Shown piece by piece: positions 25,062 to 32,866 of a DNA stretch of 32,866 nt. A program made the translations under genes and the position numbers. Source of the stretch: Streptosporangium minutum. GTDB lineage: Bacteria > Actinomycetota > Actinomycetes > Streptosporangiales > Streptosporangiaceae. The stretch lies in contig NZ_NGFP01000087.1 in NCBI RefSeq assembly GCF_002149035.1, positions 1 to 32,866 on the forward strand, written 5' to 3'. The notes below the pieces were generated by a model. The model did not search any database, was not told where the DNA came from, and saw nothing but the letters and a program-made list of their open reading frames with translations. The number at the start of each line of letters is the position of its first letter. Within the stretch, counting starts at the first letter, position 1.

Positions 25062-25822
25062 TCCTTCTGCCGGTCCTGGCGGCGCTCACCGGCCTGGCGG
25101 CCGGGCGCTGGACGCGGGGCCTGGTGGTCCGGCACTCGGTGGCCGAGGGCGAGCCGCTCCGGAGGGACTGCCCGCACTGCGGCGCCACGCTGTCCGCCGC
25201 GCGCTGCCCCGGATGTTCCGGACGGATCGGGCCGCCGCCGCTGGCGGTGGAGCTCGTCACCGCGCTGGCACTGGCCCTTCTCGCCCTGCGCGCCGTGTGG
25301 GCGGCCCGCTCCGGCGCCGTCCCGGCGGGGCAGCCGCCCGGGCCGCTGCCGGAGGTCGTGACGGCGGTCGAACTGGCCGCCTACGGATGGCTGGCGGTGG
25401 TCGCCGTCGCGCTGGTCTTCGTCGACGCCGCCGTCCACCGGCTGCCCGACCGGCTCACCCTCGCCGCCTACCTCGGCACCGCCGCCCTGCTCACGGCGAC
25501 GGCCATGCTCGGAGGCCGGTTCGACGACCTGCTCGGAGCCGGGCTGGGCGGGCTCGCCCTGGCGGCCTTCTACCTGGTGCTGTTCCTGGTCAACCCGGCG
25601 GGCATGGGGCTGGGCGACGTCAAACTCGCGGCTGCCCTCGGCACCGCGCTCGGCTGGCTGGGCTGGGACGCGCTGGTCGCCGGGGCCTTCCTGGGCTTCC
25701 TGGCGGGCGGCCTCTACGGAGTCGCGCTGATGATCCTGCGGCGCGCCGGCCGTAAGAGCGAGATCCCCTTCGGCCCCTTCATGGTCGTGGGGGCCTTCGC
25801 GGCCATCCTCACCGGTCTCTGA
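25058..25822 (+). CDS. Type IV prepilin peptidase (A24 family)
   Basis: The 254-residue membrane enzyme cleaves leader peptides of type IV pilin-like proteins and, in family members with both activities, methylates the new N-terminus. The two catalytic aspartates are probably Asp123 (FVDAAVHRLPD) and Asp186 in the diagnostic GMGLGDVKL. The N-terminal cytoplasmic part has two Cys pairs (CPHC 38-41, CPGC 50-53), as in zinc-binding members. About seven hydrophobic helices are visible. GTG 25058 has GGGGAGG upstream. A prepilin peptidase next to aro genes is common in actinomycetes, so the position is probably ancestral; no pilin genes are in the window. Confidence 0.92.
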   Translation: MILLPVLAALTGLAAGRWTRGLVVRHSVAEGEPLRRDCPHCGATLSAARCPGCSGRIGPPPLAVELVTALALALLALRAVWAARSGAVPAGQPPGPLPEVVTAVELAAYGWLAVVAVALVFVDAAVHRLPDRLTLAAYLGTAALLTATAMLGGRFDDLLGAGLGGLALAAFYLVLFLVNPAGMGLGDVKLAAALGTALGWLGWDALVAGAFLGFLAGGLYGVALMILRRAGRKSEIPFGPFMVVGAFAAILTGL

Positions 25823-25936
25823 CCGCCGCCTGCCGCCTGCCGCCTGCCGCCGGTCGCGGGCCGGGTGGGCGCCGATCGGGCCGACGCCACCATCGATGAT
25901 CAATACCTTCGTCTGTTAGCCTCCTCGTGTACGAAT

Positions 25937-25960
25937 TATTTAGTTCGCTCTAACGAAATA
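25937..25960. promoter_or_regulatory. Inverted repeat, probable MarR operator
   Basis: TATTTAGTT (25937-25945) and AACGAAATA (25952-25960) are inverted with 8 of 9 matches around a 6-bp centre. They lie in a conspicuously A/T-rich patch 19 bp before the regulator start. A MarR dimer commonly binds such a site and represses its own gene. Confidence 0.6.
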
Positions 25961-25978
25961 CAGGAGAGGATCTCCGTC

Positions 25979-26428
25979 TTGTCGAGGGAGCGACTGCTGG
26001 CGGCCCTGGCCGAGGCGGGCCGGGAGCACAGCACCACCGCCGTGATGTTCCACACCGCGGTCAGCGCGCGGATGGGCCTGGGCATGACCGAGGCGAAGGC
26101 GCTCGACCTGCTGCGGCGGCTGGGCCCGCTCGCCGCGGGAGAGATCGCCGGGCACTCCGGCCTGACCCCGGCCTCGGTGAGCGGGCTGATCGACCGGCTG
26201 GAGCGCAAAGGTTTCGTCCGGCGGATACGCGACACCGAGGACCGGCGCCGGGTCATCGTGGAGATCAGGAACGACGGCGTCGCCGGGTTCGGCGCGCTGT
26301 TCGAGGACGTGGTCCAGGGCCTGGAAGGGCTGTACGCCACCTACACCGACGAGCAGCTCGAACTCATCCTCGATTTCCTGCGCAGATCCGCCGAGGTCCA
26401 GCGCGCGGCCACCGCCGGACTCGGCTGA
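25979..26428 (+). CDS. MarR-family transcriptional regulator
   Basis: The 149-residue winged-helix protein has the recognition helix region [22 protein letters not shown] and the wing [12 protein letters not shown], both typical of MarR. TTG 25979 is chosen because GGAGAGG (25963-25969) is 9 nt upstream and the N-terminus then matches the family length. The frame is open to 25865, but that runs through the operator. The gene stands between the prepilin peptidase and aroC with its own A/T-rich promoter region, so it is probably an insertion into an otherwise conserved neighbourhood. Its ligand and targets beyond autoregulation are unknown. Confidence 0.88.
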   Translation: MSRERLLAALAEAGREHSTTAVMFHTAVSARMGLGMTEAKALDLLRRLGPLAAGEIAGHSGLTPASVSGLIDRLERKGFVRRIRDTEDRRRVIVEIRNDGVAGFGALFEDVVQGLEGLYATYTDEQLELILDFLRRSAEVQRAATAGLG

Positions 26429-26486
26429 CGTCTCACCTGATGAGCTGAGGCCATATCAGTGGGCGGCACATGGAAGACTTGGCACC

Positions 26487-27665
26487 ATGTTGCGCTGGTT
26501 GACCGCTGGAGAGTCCCACGGCCCTGAGCTCGTCGCGATCCTGGAAGGCCTGCCCGCCGGGGTGGGAGTGACCACGGCCGATATCGATGGAGCACTGGCG
26601 AGGCGTCGCCTGGGCTACGGCCGCGGCGCCCGGATGAAGTTCGAGCAGGACGTGGTGAGCGTCGTGGGCGGCGTGCGGCACGGCCGCACGCTCGGCAGCC
26701 CCATCGCCATTCGCGTGGGCAACACCGAGTGGCCCAAATGGGAGACCGTCATGGCCGCCGACCCGGTGGACCCGGCGCTGCTGGAGGGCCAGGCCCGCAA
26801 CGCGCCGCGTTCGCGCCCGCGCCCCGGCCACGCCGACCTGGCCGGCATGCAGAAGTACGGCTTCGACGACGCCCGCCCGGTGCTCGACCGGGCCAGCGCC
26901 CGCGAGACCGCCGCCCGCGTGGCCCTCGGCCAGGTCGCCAAGAACTTCCTCAAGCAGGCACTCGGCGTCGACATCGTCAGCCACGTCGTCTCGATCGGCG
27001 CGGCACAGGCCACGCAGGGCGTCGTCCCGGGCCCCGGCGACATGGAGGCGGTCGACGCCGACCCGGTGCGCTGTGCCGACCCGGCCGGCAGCGCCGCGAT
27101 GGTCGCCGAGATCGACAAGGCGCACAAGGAGGGCGACACCCTCGGCGGCGTCGTCGAGGTGCTCGCCTACGGCCTGCCGCCGGGCCTGGGCAGCTACACC
27201 CACTGGGACCGCCGCCTCGACTCCCGCCTCGCCGCAGCCCTGATGGGCATCCAGGCGATCAAGGGCGTCGCCGTCGGCGACGGCTTCGAGACCGCGCGCC
27301 GTCCCGGCTCCCGGGCCCACGACGAGATCGAGAACACCGCCGACGGCGTGCGCCGCATGACCAACCGGGCCGGCGGCGTCGAGGGCGGGATGACCAACGG
27401 CGAGCCGCTGCGCGTCAGCGCGGCGATGAAGCCGATCTCCACGGTGCCCCGCGCGCTGGCCACGATCGACGTGCTGACCGGTGAGGCGGCCAAGGCCCAC
27501 CACGAGCGCTCCGACGTGTGCGCGGTCCCGGCCGCCGCGATCGTCGCCGAGGCGATGGTCGCGCTGATCCTCGCCGACGCCGCGATCGAGAAGTTCGGCG
27601 GCGACTCCGTCGAGGAGGTCGCCCGTAACCTGTCCGGCTACCTCTCGTCGATGGTGATCAAGTGA
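26487..27665 (+). CDS. aroC: Chorismate synthase
   Basis: The 392-residue enzyme converts 5-enolpyruvylshikimate-3-phosphate to chorismate with reduced FMN, the last common step to aromatic amino acids. Signatures include [18 protein letters not shown], the FMN/substrate motif [27 protein letters not shown] and [19 protein letters not shown]. The length is normal for the family. It is first in an aroC-aroK-aroB cluster, 34 nt before aroK. Precursor supply for aromatic residues in the nearby peptide cluster is possible but not implied. Confidence 0.97.
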   Translation: MLRWLTAGESHGPELVAILEGLPAGVGVTTADIDGALARRRLGYGRGARMKFEQDVVSVVGGVRHGRTLGSPIAIRVGNTEWPKWETVMAADPVDPALLEGQARNAPRSRPRPGHADLAGMQKYGFDDARPVLDRASARETAARVALGQVAKNFLKQALGVDIVSHVVSIGAAQATQGVVPGPGDMEAVDADPVRCADPAGSAAMVAEIDKAHKEGDTLGGVVEVLAYGLPPGLGSYTHWDRRLDSRLAAALMGIQAIKGVAVGDGFETARRPGSRAHDEIENTADGVRRMTNRAGGVEGGMTNGEPLRVSAAMKPISTVPRALATIDVLTGEAAKAHHERSDVCAVPAAAIVAEAMVALILADAAIEKFGGDSVEEVARNLSGYLSSMVIK

Positions 27666-27699
27666 ACGGGAAGCCCGGCGAGCAGCCAGAGGAGGCGCA

Positions 27700-28203
27700 G
27701 TGAGTCCCCGCGTAGTTCTGATCGGTCCTCCCGGATCGGGCAAGTCGACCGTCGGCCGGCTGCTGGCCGACCGCCTGGGGGCCGCCTTCCGCGACACCGA
27801 CACCGACGTGGAGGCCGTGGCGGGCAAGCCGGTGGGCGACATCTTCGTCGAGGACGGCGAGGAGCGCTTCCGCGAGCTGGAGGCGGCGGCCGTACGGCTG
27901 GCGCTGGCCGAACACGACGGCGTGCTCTCCCTCGGCGGCGGCGCGGTCCTGGCCGAGACCACGCGGGAGCTGCTGGCCGGCCACTCGGTGGTCTACCTTG
28001 AAGTGGGGCTGTCGCAGGCCGTGCAGCGGGTGGGCCTGGCCTCGGCGCGGCCGTTGCTCGTGCTGAACCCGCGCAGCCAGCTCAAGAAGCTGATGGACGC
28101 CCGCCGCCCGATCTACGAGGGGCTGGCCACGGTCGTCGTGGCGACCGACGAGCGCAAGCCCGACGAGGTCGTCGACGAGATCGTGAAGGGGCTGCGGCCG
28201 TGA
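27700..28203 (+). CDS. aroK: Shikimate kinase
   Basis: The 167-residue P-loop kinase phosphorylates shikimate at the 3-hydroxyl. Walker A is GPPGSGKST near the N-terminus. Shikimate-binding DTDTDVE, FRELE and LSLGGGAVL follow, and the lid region is around ARPLLV. GTG 27700 is preceded by GAGGAGG. The stop overlaps the aroB start in GTGA, indicating tight coupling. Confidence 0.96.
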   Translation: MSPRVVLIGPPGSGKSTVGRLLADRLGAAFRDTDTDVEAVAGKPVGDIFVEDGEERFRELEAAAVRLALAEHDGVLSLGGGAVLAETTRELLAGHSVVYLEVGLSQAVQRVGLASARPLLVLNPRSQLKKLMDARRPIYEGLATVVVATDERKPDEVVDEIVKGLRP

Positions 28204-29276
28204 CGGTCTCCAGGATCAAGGTCCACGGCGACGCCCCCTACGACGTGGTGATCGGCGCCGGCGTGCTCGGCGAGCTCCCCGGCCTGCTCGGCTCCGGGGT
28301 CCGCACCGTCGCCGTGATCCACCCGGCGAGCCTGCCGGAGATCGCGCGGCCGGTCTGCGGCGCGATCGAGGCCGCGGGATACGCGGTCGTCCCGCTGCCG
28401 GTGCCCGACGCCGAGCAGGCCAAGACGGTCGAGGTGGCCGCCCAGCTCTGGTCGGCCTTCGGCCGCTACGGCATCACCCGCTCCGACGCCGTGGTCGGTG
28501 TCGGCGGGGGAGCCACCACCGACCTGGCCGGGTTCGCCGCCGCCACCTGGCTGCGCGGGGTCAAGGTCGTGCAGGTGCCGACCACCCTGCTGGGCATGGT
28601 CGACGCCGCGGTCGGCGGCAAGACCGGGATCAACACCCCCGAGGGCAAGAACCTGGTCGGTTCCTTCCACCCCCCTGCCGGGGTCCTGTGCGACCTGGCC
28701 ACCCTGGTCTCGGTGCCCCGCGACGACTACGTCGGCGGTCTCGCGGAGATCATCAAGGGCGGCTTCATCGCCGACCCGGCGATCCTGGCGCTCATCGAGG
28801 ACGACCCCGCCGGCGCCCGGCTCCCCGAGGGGCGGCACACCCGCGAGCTGATCGAGCGGAAGATCCAGATCAAGGCCGACGTCGTCGGCGCCGACCTGCG
28901 CGAGGGCGGCCTGCGGGAGATCCTCAACTACGGGCACACCCTGGCCCACGCCATCGAGCGGGTCGAGGAATACCGGATGCGCCACGGCGAGGCCGTGGCA
29001 ATCGGGATGGTCTACGCCGCGGAGCTGTCCCGCCTGGACGGCCGGATCGGCGCCGACGTCGTGGACCGGACCCGGTCCATCCTGACCTCGGTCGGGCTGC
29101 CCGTCTCCTACCGCCGAGACGCCTGGCCCGAGCTCCGTGACCACATGCGCCTGGACAAGAAGAGCCGCGGCGCCAAGCTGCGCTTCGTGGTCCTGGACGA
29201 CCTGGCGAAGGTGTCCCCGCTGGAGGACCCGCCCGAGGCCCTGCTCGAAGCCGCCTACGAGGAGGTCGCCCGGTGA
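28200..29276 (+). CDS. aroB: 3-dehydroquinate synthase
   Basis: The 358-residue NAD- and metal-dependent enzyme cyclises DAHP to 3-dehydroquinate. NAD-binding [40 protein letters not shown] and the metal-ligand region [11 protein letters not shown] with [10 protein letters not shown] are all present. The GTG start overlaps the aroK stop by 4 nt. A type II dehydroquinase gene (aroQ), a frequent follower elsewhere, is absent here; the next gene is an SGNH hydrolase. Confidence 0.97.
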   Translation: MTVSRIKVHGDAPYDVVIGAGVLGELPGLLGSGVRTVAVIHPASLPEIARPVCGAIEAAGYAVVPLPVPDAEQAKTVEVAAQLWSAFGRYGITRSDAVVGVGGGATTDLAGFAAATWLRGVKVVQVPTTLLGMVDAAVGGKTGINTPEGKNLVGSFHPPAGVLCDLATLVSVPRDDYVGGLAEIIKGGFIADPAILALIEDDPAGARLPEGRHTRELIERKIQIKADVVGADLREGGLREILNYGHTLAHAIERVEEYRMRHGEAVAIGMVYAAELSRLDGRIGADVVDRTRSILTSVGLPVSYRRDAWPELRDHMRLDKKSRGAKLRFVVLDDLAKVSPLEDPPEALLEAAYEEVAR

Positions 29277-29379
29277 GGCCCGGGACGATCCCGGCGCGGC
29301 GCGCCGGCCGGGCCGCCGCCGCCGGCTCCGGGCGGAGGTCCCACGCGCTCGCCCCGCACGCCGTCGCCGGGAGCGCCCG

Positions 29380-30168
29380 GTGAGCGGCTACCGTTCCTTC
29401 GTCGCCCTCGGCGACAGCTTCACCGAAGGCATGAACGACCCCGCGGTGGCCGGGCCCGGCGCGGACCCGGCGTGGGCCGGACGCTATCGGGGCTGGGCCG
29501 ACCGGGTGGCCGAGCGGCTGGCCGCGCTCGACCCGGAGTTCCGCTACGCCAACCTCGCCGTGCGCGGCAAGCTCATCGACCAGATCGTCGAGCACCAGGT
29601 CCCGCGCGCGATCGGGATGCGACCCGACCTGGTCAGCTTCTGCGCCGGAGGCAACGACCTGCTCCGGCCGGGCAGCGACCCCGACCGGATGGCCAAGAAG
29701 CTGGCGGGAGCCGTACGCGATCTGCGGGCCACCGGCGCCGAGGTGCTGCTGTTCACCGGCGTCGACCCGCGCGACACCCCGATCATGCGCCGCGCCCGCG
29801 GCACATTCGCGATCTTCTACATGCACGTCAGGTCGATCTCCGAGCTGTACGGCTGCCGCCTGGTGGACCAGTGGTCGATGCAGGGCCTGCGCGACTGGCG
29901 CGCCTGGAGCGACGACCGCCTGCACATGAACGAGGAGGGTCACCGGATGGTGGCCGCCAAGGTGTGCGAGGTCCTCGGCATCGACTGCGACGACGACTGG
30001 CGCAAGGCCTGGCCGCCCCGCGACCGGGTGGACCCCGGGGTCAAGCGCCGCGAGGACGTGCAGTGGGTGCGCCGGCACCTCGGCCCCTGGGTGATCCGCC
30101 GGCTGCGCGGCCGTTCCTCCGGTGACGCCCTCGACCCCAAGCGCCCGGAGCTGGGGATCTTCCCCTGA
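29380..30168 (+). CDS. SGNH/GDSL-family hydrolase
   Basis: The 262-residue protein has the SGNH blocks: ALGDSFTEG with the nucleophile Ser at the N-terminus, a conserved Gly in LAVRGK, CAGGNDL with the Asn, and DRLHMNEEGH with Asp and His. It has no signal peptide, so it is probably a cytoplasmic esterase or acetyl-hydrolase; the substrate is unknown. GTG 29380 has GGGAG 6 nt upstream. The C-terminal ~60 residues are basic (VIRRLRGRSS). It lies 103 nt after aroB and may be co-transcribed, but it need not be functionally linked. Confidence 0.92.
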   Translation: MSGYRSFVALGDSFTEGMNDPAVAGPGADPAWAGRYRGWADRVAERLAALDPEFRYANLAVRGKLIDQIVEHQVPRAIGMRPDLVSFCAGGNDLLRPGSDPDRMAKKLAGAVRDLRATGAEVLLFTGVDPRDTPIMRRARGTFAIFYMHVRSISELYGCRLVDQWSMQGLRDWRAWSDDRLHMNEEGHRMVAAKVCEVLGIDCDDDWRKAWPPRDRVDPGVKRREDVQWVRRHLGPWVIRRLRGRSSGDALDPKRPELGIFP

Positions 30169-30209
30169 ACCGGCGGGCCGGGGCCGGAGCGGTGTCGGCC
30201 GGACGGTCC

Positions 30210-30288
30210 GCCCGCCGCTCTTCGGCCAGGTGGCCGGGGGTGACGACGGCCCGCCGCTCCCCAGCCGGGCGGGCCGGGGGTGACAACG
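30210..30288. repeat. Imperfect 39/40-bp tandem duplication
   Basis: Units 30210-30248 and 30249-30288 both begin GCCCGCCGCTC and end GGCCGGGGGTGACRACG. They occupy the spacer between the convergent SGNH and helicase genes, where no clean terminator hairpin is visible. Confidence 0.85.
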
Positions 30289-30326
30289 GCCGATCCGCCG
30301 GCACCCTCGGCCGGTGAGCCCGAACC

Positions 30327-32351
30327 CTACGACGCTGACAGGCGCCTGAGGGCCTCGCGGACCTTCGCCGGGTCGTTGGTGGGCCAGAAGGGCGGCAGCG
30401 AGTCGCGCAGGAAACCCGCGTAGCGCGCCGTGGCCAGGCGGGGATCCAGGACCGCGACCACTCCCTTGTCGTGCTGGCTGCGCAGCAGCCGGCCCGCGCC
30501 CTGGGCGAGCAGCAGGGCCGCGTGGGTGGCGGCGACCGACATGAAGCCGTTGCCGCCCTTGGCCGCGACGTGGCGTTGGCGGGCGGAGCTCAGCGGGTCG
30601 TCCGGCCGGGGGAAGGGGATGCGGTCGATGATGACCAGCCGCAGGGAGGGGCCCGGCACGTCCACGCCCTGCCAGAGGGACAGGGTGCCGAACAGGCAGG
30701 TCGGCTCGTCCTCGGAGAACTGCTTGACCAGCAGCATCGTGGAGTCGTCGCCCTGGCAGAGCAGCGGCACGCTCAGCCGGTCCCGCAGGGCCTCGGTGGC
30801 GGCCTTGGCGGCCCGCATCGAGGAGAACAGGCCGAGGGTCCGGCCGCCGGCGGCCTCGATCAGCTCCGTTATCTCCTCCAGGTAGGCCTCGGGCAGACCG
30901 TCACGGCCAGGCTGGGGCAGGTGCTTGGCGACGTAGAGGATGCCGCTGCGCGGGTGGTCGAAGGGGGAGCCGACGTCCAGCCCGGTCCACCCGGACCGCT
31001 CCTTGCCTCCCTCCTTGGCGCCCAGCCCCCACTGGCGGGCCAGCCCGTCGAACGCGCCGCCCAGGGCCAGCGTGGCGGAGGTCAGGATCACCGTGCGGTC
31101 GCCGAAGAGCTTGTCGCGGAGCATGCCGGCCACGGTCAGCGGAGCGACCCGCAGCAGGGGCGGACGGCGCTCGGTGCCCGCCTCCAGCCAGACCACCTCG
31201 GCCCGGTCCACCTCCTCGGCGTGCCCGAACGCGTTCAGCATCCGCTGCGCCGTGTCGTGGACCTCGTCCAGGGCGGTGAAGGCGGCCTTGCGCAGTCCCG
31301 CGCCCTCGGGGTCGTCCTTGTCGGAGCTCATCCGGGGCCCGAGGGCGGTGATGCACCCCCACGCCGCGTCGCGGATCAGGGCCAGCGTCAGCCCGAGCAC
31401 CTCGGGGAGCTCGTCGAGGCGTCCGGCGGGCGCGACGGCGAGCAGGGCCTTCAGGTCCTCCCCGGCCTCCACGAGCCGGTCGCCGAGGTGCGGCTCGATC
31501 AGCTTGCCGACCCGGCGCGCCGCCAGGGCGACCATGACCTCCGACAGCTCGCCGGTCACCACCGAGGTGACCCGGTCGACCAGCTCGTGAGCCTCGTCCA
31601 CCACGACCACCTCGTGCTCGGGCAGGAGGGGGAAGTCCTCCATCGCGTCGATCGCGAGCAGCGCGTGGTTGGTGACGACGACGTCCGACTCGCCGGCCCG
31701 GGCGCGGGCCAGCTCGGCGAAGCACTCCATCCCGCTCGGGCAGCGGGTGGCGCCCAGGCACTCCCTGGCGCTCACCGAGAACTGCCGCCAGGCCTGCTCG
31801 TTGACGCCGGGGACGAGCTCGTCGCGGTCGCCGGTCTCGGTCTCCTGGGCCCATTCCTGGATGCGCTGGACCATCCGCCCGGTCAGGCTCACCTCACGCG
31901 GGTCGAAGAGCTGGTCCTGCTCGTCGTCGGGCCATCCCGCGCTGGCCTTGTAGCGGCACAGGTAGTTGCGGCGGCCCTTGAGGATCGCGTACGTGGGCTC
32001 GTGCGGGAGCTGCGGGGCGAGCGCCTCGGAGAGCCGGGGCAGGTCGCGGTCGACGAGCTGGCGCTGGAGCGCGATGGTGGCGGTGGAGACGACCACGGCG
32101 CCCTTGGAGGTCATCGCGTGGCGGATCGAGGGGATCAGATAGGCCAGGGACTTGCCGGTGCCGGTGCCGGCCTGGACGGCCAGGTGGTCACCCGACTGGA
32201 TCGAGTGCTGCACCGCCTGCACCATCTTGATCTGTCCGGGGCGCTCCACCCCGCCGACGGCCTCGACGGCGGTGCTCAGCAATTCCTCCACCGGCGGCAG
32301 ATCCGCCTTCGGGGAGACGTCTTCGGTGGGGGCGATGGAGTCGGTCGGCAC
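30327..32351 (-). CDS. DinG/XPD-type ATP-dependent DNA helicase
   Basis: The 674-residue superfamily 2 helicase should unwind DNA 5'-3' in repair. Counting from the alternative TTG 32360, Walker A is QAGTGTGKS (64-71), DEAH is at 255-258, and four cysteines (135, 201, 207, 213) between them are the expected 4Fe-4S ligands. Later motifs include LTSATLALGG, LFSSMRAAK, LWQGVDVPG and the last motif QGAGRLLRS. GTG 32351 is preferred because TACGGT, a -10 element, lies 8 nt upstream and no ribosome site is seen for TTG 32360, suggesting a leaderless message. It is convergent with the SGNH gene and divergent from the gene at the window end. Confidence 0.93.
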   Translation of the reverse strand: MPTDSIAPTEDVSPKADLPPVEELLSTAVEAVGGVERPGQIKMVQAVQHSIQSGDHLAVQAGTGTGKSLAYLIPSIRHAMTSKGAVVVSTATIALQRQLVDRDLPRLSEALAPQLPHEPTYAILKGRRNYLCRYKASAGWPDDEQDQLFDPREVSLTGRMVQRIQEWAQETETGDRDELVPGVNEQAWRQFSVSARECLGATRCPSGMECFAELARARAGESDVVVTNHALLAIDAMEDFPLLPEHEVVVVDEAHELVDRVTSVVTGELSEVMVALAARRVGKLIEPHLGDRLVEAGEDLKALLAVAPAGRLDELPEVLGLTLALIRDAAWGCITALGPRMSSDKDDPEGAGLRKAAFTALDEVHDTAQRMLNAFGHAEEVDRAEVVWLEAGTERRPPLLRVAPLTVAGMLRDKLFGDRTVILTSATLALGGAFDGLARQWGLGAKEGGKERSGWTGLDVGSPFDHPRSGILYVAKHLPQPGRDGLPEAYLEEITELIEAAGGRTLGLFSSMRAAKAATEALRDRLSVPLLCQGDDSTMLLVKQFSEDEPTCLFGTLSLWQGVDVPGPSLRLVIIDRIPFPRPDDPLSSARQRHVAAKGGNGFMSVAATHAALLLAQGAGRLLRSQHDKGVVAVLDPRLATARYAGFLRDSLPPFWPTNDPAKVREALRRLSAS

Positions 32352-32359
32352 GACAGCCA

Positions 32360-32365
32360 ACCGTA
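32360..32365 (-). promoter_or_regulatory. -10 element for the helicase gene
   Basis: Minus-strand TACGGT lies 8 nt before GTG 32351. The -35 position reads CCGCGA and is poor. Confidence 0.45.
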
Positions 32366-32419
32366 CCCGTTCCGCCCGACGATCGCGGCTGCCTCCGGGC
32401 AGTCGCCGGCCGGGCGCAT

Positions 32420-32444
32420 CCCGGAATTCCGGGACCCGGAGCTC
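32420..32444. repeat. GC palindromes in the divergent spacer
   Basis: CCCGGAATTCCGGG (32420-32433) is a perfect 14-bp palindrome. It overlaps TTCCGGGACCCGGAGCTC, which resembles the palindrome in the 24037-24176 repeat (TTCCGGGTCCCGGAGTTC). This may be a dispersed palindromic family. Confidence 0.7.
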
Positions 32445-32607
32445 GGCACGCGTGGCAAACTGGCAGGATCATCCGGCTCACCGCCCTCCCAACGAGCAAA
32501 GAAGATCGCCCGTTTTGGTGTCATAGTGATGGAAGGTGGGGACGGAAAGACCGGTTCGGTAGAGTTTCCCGAGGTCGAGTGGACGAATAAAGGCTGGTTA
32601 AAGCACT

Positions 32608-32866
32608 ATGTCTTCCATGTCGGAAGTTGTCCCGTTGCCGTCGTTCGGCGAAGTGTTCTTTGACGAGCGTGGCCAGGAGCGGGTTCTCCGGGTCACCTGG
32701 CACGAAGGCACGCTGGTGCTGAGCTTGTGGCGCGGCGAGATGTGCAGTGCCAGTTTCCGGATGCCCATGCAGGATGTGGGCCGTCTGGTGGACACCCTCG
32801 ACGAGGGCTTCGTCGAGGCCGGGGGCCAGTATCCCGACGAGGTGGGCGAGCAGCAGCCCGCACCCG
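32608..32866 (+). CDS. Conserved actinobacterial hypothetical protein, 5' part
   Basis: Eighty-six codons run to the window edge without a stop. The product begins MSSMSEVVPLPSFGEVFFDE and continues with RVLRVTWHEGTLVLSLWRGE and FRMPMQDVGRLVDTL. I recognise this as a small beta-rich protein common in actinomycetes, with no known function. ATG 32608 and ATG 32617 are both possible starts; neither has a strong ribosome site. A -10-like TAGAGT lies at 32560-32565. The 3' end is outside the window. Confidence 0.75.
   Translation, partial: MSSMSEVVPLPSFGEVFFDERGQERVLRVTWHEGTLVLSLWRGEMCSASFRMPMQDVGRLVDTLDEGFVEAGGQYPDEVGEQQPAP

Overview
High-GC DNA with GTG and TTG starts, several apparently leaderless genes, GTGA stop/start overlaps and a strong third-position G/C bias points to a filamentous actinomycete. 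An NRPS cluster next to the aroC-aroK-aroB order fits the Streptosporangiales or a close relative, but the genus is inference. The window holds four blocks.

(1) 1-7032 is the 3' end of a nonribosomal peptide synthetase cluster. It contains a partial module ending A-PCP-E, a final C-A-PCP-TE protein, an MbtH-like protein and a stand-alone type II thioesterase. A D-configured residue made by the first protein would be joined to the last residue and released by the TE. The synthetase genes carry three in-frame expansions, and the leader plus start codon of mbtH is duplicated ahead of the thioesterase gene.

(2) 7182-20234 is a sugar-foraging locus. It encodes a LacI-type regulator, an intracellular GH78 alpha-L-rhamnosidase, an ABC importer (two permeases and a lipoprotein binding protein, no ATPase), and two secreted proteins that share one glycosidase-like core of the DUF5722 type. 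Near-identical palindromes (consensus TTGAAACGTTTCAA) sit at the promoters of every transcription unit, so it reads as one local regulon. The likely logic is that the secreted enzymes cut an extracellular rhamnose-containing glycan or glycoside, the ABC system imports fragments, and GH78 trims rhamnose inside. The two paralogous secreted enzymes of unknown specificity are the best candidate for something undescribed.

(3) 20551-25061 is a mixed region. It has a secreted or anchored lipase-type hydrolase, a carbamate kinase plus ring-opening amidohydrolase (cyanuric acid hydrolase/barbiturase) pair, a 38-residue single-helix membrane protein, an SseB-like protein, and spacers rich in palindromes and tandem repeats.

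(4) 24996-32866 is mostly conserved housekeeping. It contains a prepilin peptidase preceded by a coupled leaderless mini-ORF, a MarR regulator with its own palindrome, aroC-aroK-aroB, an SGNH hydrolase, a DinG/XPD-type iron-sulfur helicase on the minus strand, and the start of a conserved hypothetical gene cut by the window edge. Convergent gene ends are mostly separated by long GC hairpins. I found no tRNA, rRNA, CRISPR array or intact insertion sequence.
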